Assembly (NCBI GenBank): GCA_022843855.1
Contig: JALHMV010000006.1
Coordinates: 1-41,870, forward strand
DNA from: Patescibacteria group bacterium
Lineage (GTDB): Bacteria; Patescibacteriota; UBA1384; 2-12-FULL-50-11
Direction of reading: 5' to 3'
Length of the DNA stretch: 41,870 bases
In this document: piece by piece, positions 14,805 to 20,552 of the stretch
Layout of the letters: each line of letters starts with the position of its first letter
How positions within the stretch are numbered: the stretch's first letter is position 1
Program-made: the position numbers and the translations under genes
Notes under the pieces: model-generated
Database searches by the model: none
What the model was told of the DNA's origin: nothing
The model's input: the letters and a program-made list of their open reading frames with translations, nothing else

Positions 14805-15008
14805 ATGAGCAAAAAAATGAAGCTAGTTCTTATAGAAATTACCTTCCTCGGGATTAGTCTATTGATTACATTGCTTATGATAAGTCTTTGGTTCTATCTT
14901 TTTGATAACCAATTCATCCTAACTATCCTTTCCCTACTCACTCTCCTTGGGCTAGGTAAGCAAGTCTATAAGTTTATCACAGACGTTTCCAATCATTTGA
15001 AATCTTAA
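14805..15008 (+). CDS. Small two-span membrane protein of unknown function
   Basis: A 67-residue protein with a short basic N-terminus (MSKKMK), two hydrophobic stretches (about 6-32 and 35-50) separated by FDNQF, and a polar tail (KFITDVSNHLKS). It matches no family I recognise. Its AT-rich codon use differs from the neighbours, but the TATAAT box 6 nt before the ATG supports expression. It stands alone between ftsZ and the second copy of the hairpin element, which could act as its 3' end. Confidence 0.6.
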   Translation: MSKKMKLVLIEITFLGISLLITLLMISLWFYLFDNQFILTILSLLTLLGLGKQVYKFITDVSNHLKS

Positions 15009-15011
15009 CTA

Positions 15012-15104
15012 GAAAGCCGGCGAGCCATGGAACAGCGAGCCGGCTTTCACCGAGCTCGCCGCAGGCGGAGCGTGGCGGGGTAGGGGCGGCCTTCGCAACT
15101 TTGA
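15012..15104 (+). repeat. Hairpin element, copy 2
   Basis: GAAAGCCGGC (15012-15021) pairs with GCCGGCTTTC (15039-15048). The loop GAGCCATGGAACAGCGA shares the run AGCCATGGAACAGCG with copy 1, while stem bases change in pairs (A-T in copy 1, G-C here). The tail again has AGGGGCGGCCTTC and AACTTTGAG. It lies just after the small membrane protein and before the ribonucleotide reductase. Confidence 0.8.
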
Positions 15105-15140
15105 GCCCTTCACCCTCGCAGGTTTTCGCCAAACAAAAGC

Positions 15141-15156
15141 CGAACATAATCCGAAC
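15141..15156 (-). promoter_or_regulatory. LexA-like operator upstream of the ribonucleotide reductase
   Basis: On the reverse strand this reads GTTCGGATTATGTTCG, agreeing with the two lexA-cluster operators at 12 to 14 of 16 positions and exactly in both GTTCG half-sites with N7 spacing. No rightward promoter overlaps it clearly, but TATATAAC follows at 15177-15184. It lies about 138 nt before the reductase ATG. Confidence 0.6.
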
Positions 15157-15249
15157 AATTTTTCTATTCTGAACCATATATAACTCTTGCTCTTGACGCC
15201 GTACAAGGGTTCGGTTTAAGTGAGTTTACGTGCTTGTTTGCCCCGTGTA

Positions 15250-15277
15250 TTGTGGGCCACAGGTGACACAATATAAG
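15250..15277 (+). promoter_or_regulatory. Possible promoter of the ribonucleotide reductase
   Basis: -35 TTGTGG (15250-15255), 16-nt spacer, -10 TATAAG (15272-15277), followed by a purine-rich ribosome-binding site just before the ATG at 15294. Confidence 0.4.
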
Positions 15278-15293
15278 CGCTTTAAGGGGGAGA

Positions 15294-18200
15294 ATGGCCA
15301 AACAAAAAAAGGACGCGTTTTCAGATATTGCACTAAAACCAGTTGAGATTTCGGTGGACTTGCCCGACAAGAAGGGGCAGGGGAGTAAGGGTATGAAAGT
15401 GAGTCGCTTCTTTACGACCGAAGGTAAAGACGTCTACGCCGATATTACCTGGGAAAAGCGCAGCTCGATCATCACCGACGAGAAGGGGACGGTCATCTCC
15501 CAAATCACCGACTTAGAGATCCCTTCAACATGGACACAGCTAGCGACTGACATCTTGGCCTACAAATACTTACGTAAAGCTGGCGTACCAACAAAGGAGG
15601 GTCGGGAGACAAGCGCCAAGCAAGCGGTCTATCGCATCGCTCATAGTTTTGCGGACTTTGGTGAAAAGTTTGGTTATTTCGCTACCAAAGAAGAACGTAT
15701 CCGCTACGAAGAAGAGCTGATCCATCTCCTTATTACCCAGAAAGCAGCGTTCAACTCGCCGGTCTGGTTTAACGTCGGGCACTACCATCAGTATAAGATC
15801 GAGGGTCAGGGCGGCGGCTTCTACTGGAACTTCAAAGAAGAAAAAGTTTTGAAGACCGAAACAGCCTACAAGAACCCACAGTGCTCAGCGTGTTTTATTC
15901 TATCCGTTCGCGACTCACTACCCGAGATCTTTGAGTTGATAAAAACCGAGTCTCACATCTTCAAGTACGGCTCTGGTTCAGGCGCTAACTTCTCTCCGCT
16001 ACGCAGCCGTTTTGAAAAGCTTTCCGGTGGCGGTAAATCGAGCGGAATGATGAGTTTCTTGCGCGTCTTCGACCGAGCAGCTGATTCAGTGAAGTCCGGT
16101 GGTACTACTCGGCGCGCCGCCAAGATGGTCGTTGTTGATATCGATCACCCGGAAATCGAAGACTTCATCAACTGGAAAGTGAAAGAAGAGCACAAGGTAC
16201 AGGCGTTAATCGCGGCCGGCTATCCATCAGACTTTAACGGCGAGGCGTACGGTACCGTCAGCGGTCAGAACTCGAACAACTCTGTTCGCGTCACCGACGA
16301 ATTCATGAAGGCTGTTGAAAACGATGGCGAGTGGTCAACTAGGACCCGGACAAACGGTGAGATCTACAAGACGTATAAGGCGCGTGAGTTGATGGATATG
16401 ATCTCGAAAGCAGCCTGGCAGTGCGCCGACCCAGGATTACAGTTCGACACCACTGTTAACGAGTGGCATACCAGCCCAAATACCGATCGTATCTACGCTT
16501 CCAATCCGTGCTCGGAATACATGTTCCTCAACGATTCGGCTTGTAACCTTGCCTCAATCAACCTAGCAAAATTCGTTGACGAGAACGGCGTCTTCGATGT
16601 TGTGGGTTACCGTCACGCCTGCCGCGTCATGTTTATTAGCCAGGAGATTGCCGTCGATTTTTCCTCGTATCCAACTGAGATCATCGCGAAGAACAGTCAC
16701 GACTACCGACCGCTCGGTTTAGGGTACGCCAACCTTGGCACGCTCCTCATGTTGAGAGGCGTTGGCTACGACTCCGAGGAGGGTCGAGCAATCGCTGGTG
16801 CCCTGACAGCGATTATGTGTGGTCACGCCTACAAAACATCGGCCGAACTGGCCGCTGTTAAGGGGCCGTTCAACGGCTTTGCCAAAAACCGAGCGCCGAT
16901 GCTGAACGTAATGCGTAAGCACCGTGCTGCCGCCTACCGAATTGACGAAAAAGCATGTCCAACAGATCTCCTCGAAGCCGCCCGTCAGGATTGGGATGAA
17001 GCCGTCGCGCTGGGCGAGCAGTTTGGTTATCGCAACGCCCAGGCCACTGTAATCGCACCGACCGGAACGATCGGTCTACTCATGGACTGCGACACAACCG
17101 GAATCGAACCCGACTTTGCACTCGTTAAATACAAAAAACTTGCCGGCGGTGGCGCGATGAAGATTGTTAATAACGCTGTTCAAAAAGCACTCTTTAATCT
17201 CGGCTACACAAGCGAGCAACAAAAAGAAATCATCGAATACGCGCTTGGCACGAGCACGCTTGAAGGCCCAACTGCAATCAACCGAGCTAGCCTCACGGCC
17301 AAGGGGTTAACAAACGATGAAGTTGACGCAATCGAAAAAACTCTTAAAAGCGCGTTCGATATTCGCTACTCCTTTAATCGTTACGTTCTGGGCGACGCCG
17401 CTATGGATCGCCTTGGCGTCACAAAAGAAGAAGAGTCGGACCCGAGCTTCTCCCTACTCAACAAGCTCGGCTTCAGCGAGACAGAGATCGAGGCGAGCAA
17501 TGAAACGATTTGTGGAACTCAAATGCTTGAAGGAGCGCCGCACCTCAAAAGTGAGCACTACTCCGTCTTTGATTGCGCCAATAAGTGTGGCGCTCGCGGT
17601 ACACGATTCCTGTCACCGATGTCCCACGTTAAGATGATGGCCGCTGTTCAGCCGTTTATTTCCGGTGCCATCTCTAAGACGATTAATATGCCGCACGAGG
17701 CGACCGTTGAAGAAGTTGCTGAGGTTTATATGCAGTCATGGAAGCTCGGCCTCAAAGCTGTCGCGCTCTATCGAGATGGATCCAAGCTTAGCCAGCCGCT
17801 TAACGTTCAAAAGAAAAAGGATGAAGAAAAAACCGAAGAAGTCGCCACCGCTGCCGTCGCCACGACAACGGGCTTTGTACCAAAGCGCCGCCGTCTACCG
17901 GACGAACGACGAGCGATCACCCATAAATTTAACGTCGCCGGCCATGAGGGCTACCTAACGCTCGGCTTCTTTGAGGATGGGCAGTTGGGTGAAATCTTCA
18001 TTACCATGAATAAAACAGGCAGCATGATCGCCGGCCTGATGGACGCCTATGCCACTTCGATGTCGATCGCCCTCCAATACGGAGTTCCAACAGCGACCTG
18101 GGTACGCAAATTCATGAACGCCCGCTTTGAACCAAGTGGTTTTACCAAAAATCCGCAGATTCGGATTGCTAAATCAATCGTCGACTATATCGCACGGTTT

Positions 18201-18515
18201 ATCGGTCTTAAATGCTTAACGCCAGAAGAGCAGTATGAGCTTGGTCTTATTAGCGAACAACCCGCATCCGAGCCGATCGCTGCCGCGACGGTTGATCCAA
18301 CAAGCGGAGCCGAAGCGGCAGCTGACGCCCAGCCGGTCACTCCGACCACCCCGTCGAGCAGCCAAGCAACCCTTCCTCTCGTAGACGAAGCACCGGTTAA
18401 AAAAACTGTGGGCGACGCACCGATCTGCAACAAATGCGGCATGATGATGAAGATGAAAACTGGCGCCTGCTACACCTGCACCAACTGCGGCAATACCAGC
18501 GGCGGTTGTGGCTAG
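15294..18515 (+). CDS. nrdJ: Adenosylcobalamin-dependent (class II) ribonucleotide reductase
   Basis: A 1073-residue enzyme that makes deoxynucleotides using a B12-generated thiyl radical. AAFNSPVWFNVG, NPQCSACFILSV (redox Cys), GSGSGANFSPLRS and NPCSE (about 404-408, radical Cys and Glu), followed by SACNLASINL, mark the catalytic barrel; TVIAPTGTIGLLMDCDTTGIEPDFAL follows. The tail from about 850 carries the extra vitamin-B12-dependent RNR domain, a low-complexity Ala/Thr/Pro stretch, and a cysteine-rich end (CNKCGMMMKM, then CYTCTNCG and CG) that probably relays electrons. AAGGGGGAG precedes the ATG. It is followed within 9 nt by a flavin-type protein and then cobalamin adenosyltransferase and thioredoxin, its likely cofactor supplier and reductant. 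A LexA-like site lies upstream. Confidence 0.96.
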   Translation: MAKQKKDAFSDIALKPVEISVDLPDKKGQGSKGMKVSRFFTTEGKDVYADITWEKRSSIITDEKGTVISQITDLEIPSTWTQLATDILAYKYLRKAGVPTKEGRETSAKQAVYRIAHSFADFGEKFGYFATKEERIRYEEELIHLLITQKAAFNSPVWFNVGHYHQYKIEGQGGGFYWNFKEEKVLKTETAYKNPQCSACFILSVRDSLPEIFELIKTESHIFKYGSGSGANFSPLRSRFEKLSGGGKSSGMMSFLRVFDRAADSVKSGGTTRRAAKMVVVDIDHPEIEDFINWKVKEEHKVQALIAAGYPSDFNGEAYGTVSGQNSNNSVRVTDEFMKAVENDGEWSTRTRTNGEIYKTYKARELMDMISKAAWQCADPGLQFDTTVNEWHTSPNTDRIYASNPCSEYMFLNDSACNLASINLAKFVDENGVFDVVGYRHACRVMFISQEIAVDFSSYPTEIIAKNSHDYRPLGLGYANLGTLLMLRGVGYDSEEGRAIAGALTAIMCGHAYKTSAELAAVKGPFNGFAKNRAPMLNVMRKHRAAAYRIDEKACPTDLLEAARQDWDEAVALGEQFGYRNAQATVIAPTGTIGLLMDCDTTGIEPDFALVKYKKLAGGGAMKIVNNAVQKALFNLGYTSEQQKEIIEYALGTSTLEGPTAINRASLTAKGLTNDEVDAIEKTLKSAFDIRYSFNRYVLGDAAMDRLGVTKEEESDPSFSLLNKLGFSETEIEASNETICGTQMLEGAPHLKSEHYSVFDCANKCGARGTRFLSPMSHVKMMAAVQPFISGAISKTINMPHEATVEEVAEVYMQSWKLGLKAVALYRDGSKLSQPLNVQKKKDEEKTEEVATAAVATTTGFVPKRRRLPDERRAITHKFNVAGHEGYLTLGFFEDGQLGEIFITMNKTGSMIAGLMDAYATSMSIALQYGVPTATWVRKFMNARFEPSGFTKNPQIRIAKSIVDYIARFIGLKCLTPEEQYELGLISEQPASEPIAAATVDPTSGAEAAADAQPVTPTTPSSSQATLPLVDEAPVKKTVGDAPICNKCGMMMKMKTGACYTCTNCGNTSGGCG

Positions 18516-18524
18516 TACCGAAAA

Positions 18525-18944
18525 ATGGATCCGATCGTTAAAGAGTTTGTTACGAGCCACGAGATCGGCTGCTTAGCGGTGGAGGAGATTAGCGGCGGCC
18601 TACACGCCGCCGCTATCCACTACACGGTAACAGATGCGGGAACATTCTATATTCAGACCAATCTTGATAGCCGAAAATGCTCACTACTGAAAGAAAAAGG
18701 GAGGGTAAAGGCAGCGTTCGTGAGTGGCTTCAGCGAAGAAGAGTGGAAGACCTACCAAGCCAGCGGCCATGTCCGTCTCGTCACCGACCCGATCGAGCGA
18801 CGAAACTTCTCCGACACTCGTCAGAAGCAGTTTCCCGGTCCTGATTACACCGACGACCCCGAAGTAGCGTTTCTCGAGTTTATCCCTAACTGGTGGCGCT
18901 ACACCGACTCGAACACCAAACCAAAAACCATTATTGAGGGTTAG
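18525..18944 (+). CDS. FMN-binding split-barrel protein (PNPOx-like)
   Basis: A 139-residue protein with the pattern of pyridoxamine 5'-phosphate oxidase-like split barrels: HEIGCLAVEEISGGLHAAAIHYTV forms the first strands, FYIQTNLDSRKCSLLKEKGRVKAAFV the second, and SGHVRLVTDP the third. It is too short and lacks the PLP-recognition tail of true PdxH. The position between nrdJ and cobalamin adenosyltransferase suggests flavin-dependent reduction, perhaps of the corrinoid cobalt or of the reductase; that is inference. No Shine-Dalgarno sequence is seen, and it is probably co-transcribed with nrdJ. Confidence 0.78.
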   Translation: MDPIVKEFVTSHEIGCLAVEEISGGLHAAAIHYTVTDAGTFYIQTNLDSRKCSLLKEKGRVKAAFVSGFSEEEWKTYQASGHVRLVTDPIERRNFSDTRQKQFPGPDYTDDPEVAFLEFIPNWWRYTDSNTKPKTIIEG

Positions 18945-18950
18945 TGCTTC

Positions 18951-19490
18951 ATGAAGATCTACACCCGAATGGGGGACGGGGGAGAGACGGGACTGCTCGG
19001 CGGTCGACGACTACCTAAAAACGACGCCATCTTTGAGCTGTTAGGCAACCTTGATGAAACAAACGCCGCAATCGGTTTAGCAACAAGCTATTTCAGCAAC
19101 GGACGCTTTCCGACAAAAGAACTACACCGTATCCAGGAAACACTCCTTGCGATCGGTTCGTGCGTAGCCGACAGCGATCCAGCGTCTGCTCCCGTTCTGA
19201 GTGTTCTCGAAAAAATGACGGATAGTTTCGAGAAACAGATTGATCAATGGGATAAAACGCTACCGCCGCTCAAAAACTTTATTTTGCCCGAAGGTGTGCC
19301 CGGCGCAGCGGCGCTTCACTACGCTCGTACGCTCGTTCGCCGCACTGAGCGATCGTACTATCGATGGGAAGGAGCAGCACAAACACTGCCCATCGGCAGA
19401 TACCTCAATCGGTTATCCGATTACCTATTCCAAGCCGCTCGCTACGCCAATCACCTCGAGAATCATCCCGAACAAATCTGGCACAGTTAA
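18951..19490 (+). CDS. Cob(I)alamin adenosyltransferase, PduO type
   Basis: A 179-residue enzyme that transfers the adenosyl group of ATP to cob(I)alamin, producing the cofactor required by the adjacent class II reductase. The N-terminal ATP motif YTRMGDGGETGLLGGRRLPK, the helix-bundle motif LGNLDETNAAIGLA, RRTERSYYRW and RYLNRLSDYLFQAARYAN are all diagnostic of the PduO/MMAB family. No corrinoid ring-synthesis genes are in the window, which fits salvage of imported B12. It follows the split-barrel gene by 6 nt and is followed directly by the promoter of an RNA unit. Confidence 0.95.
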   Translation: MKIYTRMGDGGETGLLGGRRLPKNDAIFELLGNLDETNAAIGLATSYFSNGRFPTKELHRIQETLLAIGSCVADSDPASAPVLSVLEKMTDSFEKQIDQWDKTLPPLKNFILPEGVPGAAALHYARTLVRRTERSYYRWEGAAQTLPIGRYLNRLSDYLFQAARYANHLENHPEQIWHS

Positions 19491-19493
19491 CCC

Positions 19494-19522
19494 TTGACTC
19501 GATTCATCAGGTTTGGTATTAT
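19494..19522 (+). promoter_or_regulatory. Strong promoter of a small RNA unit
   Basis: -35 TTGACT (19494-19499), 17-nt spacer, -10 TATTAT (19517-19522). Transcription should begin near 19529. Confidence 0.85.
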
Positions 19523-19528
19523 GCCAGC

Positions 19529-19664
19529 GTACGTTAGAAAGCATATGCTTTTGTGCCGTTGAATGTATCGGTACTGTTTGCCGAGATAGCCCCCTCCCGT
19601 CTCGACAGCGTACCGGTACTTTCAACAGCATAAACAAAATTTGACCTCATCCGAGGTCTTTTTT
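19529..19664 (+). ncRNA. Candidate small noncoding RNA of about 135 nt
   Basis: Between the promoter and a terminator there is no reading frame of note but much pairing. First, a palindrome AAAGCATATGCTTT (19538-19551). Then a long rod: GTTGAA (19558-19563) with TTCAAC (19621-19626), GTATCGGTAC (19565-19574) with GTACCGGTAC (19610-19619, one GU pair), and CGAGA (19582-19586) with TCTCG (19600-19604). It ends in a terminator, GACCTC-ATCC-GAGGTC (19643-19658) plus six T. I see no cobalamin-riboswitch B12 box or SRP core. The rod shape with internal bulges recalls 6S RNA, but the family is unassigned; it could be a free sRNA or an attenuating leader for the gene at 19721. Confidence 0.7.
19643..19664 (+). 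terminator. Terminator of the small RNA unit
   Basis: GACCTC (19643-19648), loop ATCC, GAGGTC (19653-19658), then TTTTTT. Confidence 0.9.
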
Positions 19665-19680
19665 GTTGGGGGCAACACGC

Positions 19681-19708
19681 TTGCCAAATCGAGCCTGCCC
19701 GGTATGCT
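19681..19708 (+). promoter_or_regulatory. Promoter of the DUF6580-like gene
   Basis: -35 TTGCCA (19681-19686), 16-nt spacer, -10 TATGCT (19703-19708), 12 nt before the ATG at 19721. Confidence 0.5.
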
Positions 19709-19720
19709 GAGAGCACTCAC

Positions 19721-20263
19721 ATGCAAACTCACTTCGGCAAACCCTCAGTCCTTATTCTCGTGGTCGCTTCGATCATTGGACGTCTGGTGCCGCATCCAGC
19801 TAACGTTACCCCGCTGGGAGCGACGGCGCTGTTCGGTGGTGCAAAACTCGGCCGGCCGTGGAACTACCTCTTGCCGCTCTTTGTTTTGTACGTCACCGAT
19901 CTCATTATCGGCCTTCACGGAACGATGATCTACGTCTACGGTAGCTTCGTCGCTAGTGTTGCACTGGGAGAGTTTTTCCTGCGCAATAACCCAAGCCTGT
20001 GGCGTGTTGGAGGGGTGAGTACTGCTGGGGCGTTACTCTTCTTTATCGTCAGCAATTTCGGTGTCTGGGCGGAAGGGTTGCTCTATCCGAAAACAGTCCA
20101 GGGGTTAGTCGACTGCTACATCGCCGCATTACCGTTTTTGCGCAACTCACTCGCTGGCGATTTATTGTTCAGCGTTGGGTTCTTTGCGGCGTATCAGTGG
20201 GCTGAGAATAGGGGAGCGGTCGCACAATTTGACAAAAGCGCGACCGCCTGGCTACGTAGATAG
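19721..20263 (+). CDS. DUF6580-like membrane protein, candidate corrinoid transporter component
   Basis: A 180-residue protein with about five membrane spans. The conserved run RLVPHPANVTPLGATALFGGAKLG, the motif LFVLYVTDLIIG and the block SNFGVWAEGLLYPKTVQGLVDCYIAALPFLRN match what I remember of DUF6580. Its topology and size resemble substrate-binding (S) components of ECF transporters and BtuM-type B12 transporters. Lying directly after cobalamin adenosyltransferase in an organism that probably imports B12, a corrinoid uptake role is plausible but unproven. No ECF ATPase or T component is nearby. The cysteine in the last block is notable because a cysteine binds cobalt in BtuM. Confidence 0.7.
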   Translation: MQTHFGKPSVLILVVASIIGRLVPHPANVTPLGATALFGGAKLGRPWNYLLPLFVLYVTDLIIGLHGTMIYVYGSFVASVALGEFFLRNNPSLWRVGGVSTAGALLFFIVSNFGVWAEGLLYPKTVQGLVDCYIAALPFLRNSLAGDLLFSVGFFAAYQWAENRGAVAQFDKSATAWLRR

Positions 20264-20267
20264 AGAC

Positions 20268-20552
20268 ATGAGCGTTACACTTATGGATTTTTGGGCAGCG
20301 TGGTGCGGACCGTGCAAGATTATGCACCCGATAATCAACGAGATCGAAAAAGAATTCGCCGGCAAGATTACGGTTGAAAAAGTCGATGTCGACGCACCCG
20401 AGAATCAAACCAAAGTCGAAGAGTACCAAATCGGCGCGATGCCGACATTTATTGTCGAAAAAGACGGCCAAGTTGTTGATCAGTTTGTCGGCGCCCAAAG
20501 TAAAACAACCTTAATGAACGCGCTTAAGGCCGCCCTCGGCGAAGCCAGTTAA
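20268..20552 (+). CDS. trxA: Thioredoxin, minimal form
   Basis: A 94-residue thioredoxin with the active site AAWCGPCKIMHP (Cys13 and Cys16) and the cis-proline motif GAMPTFIVEKDGQ. It is about ten residues shorter than typical because the first strand and helix are trimmed. The frame runs further upstream, but the ATG at 20268, 5 nt after the DUF6580-like stop, gives the family-like N-terminus. As the last gene of the reductase cluster it probably reduces the C-terminal cysteines of NrdJ. Its stop overlaps the stop of the leftward helicase gene by 4 nt, with no terminator between them. Confidence 0.93.
   Translation: MSVTLMDFWAAWCGPCKIMHPIINEIEKEFAGKITVEKVDVDAPENQTKVEEYQIGAMPTFIVEKDGQVVDQFVGAQSKTTLMNALKAALGEAS

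Noticed and set aside
15177-15293. Additional LexA half-site GTTCGG near 15208
   Set aside because: Only one GTTC half is present; the second half at the 7-nt spacing reads GTGA.
19494-19720. Cobalamin riboswitch before the DUF6580-like gene
   Set aside because: The conserved B12-box and GCCACTG core were looked for and not seen; the structure is a simple rod plus terminator.
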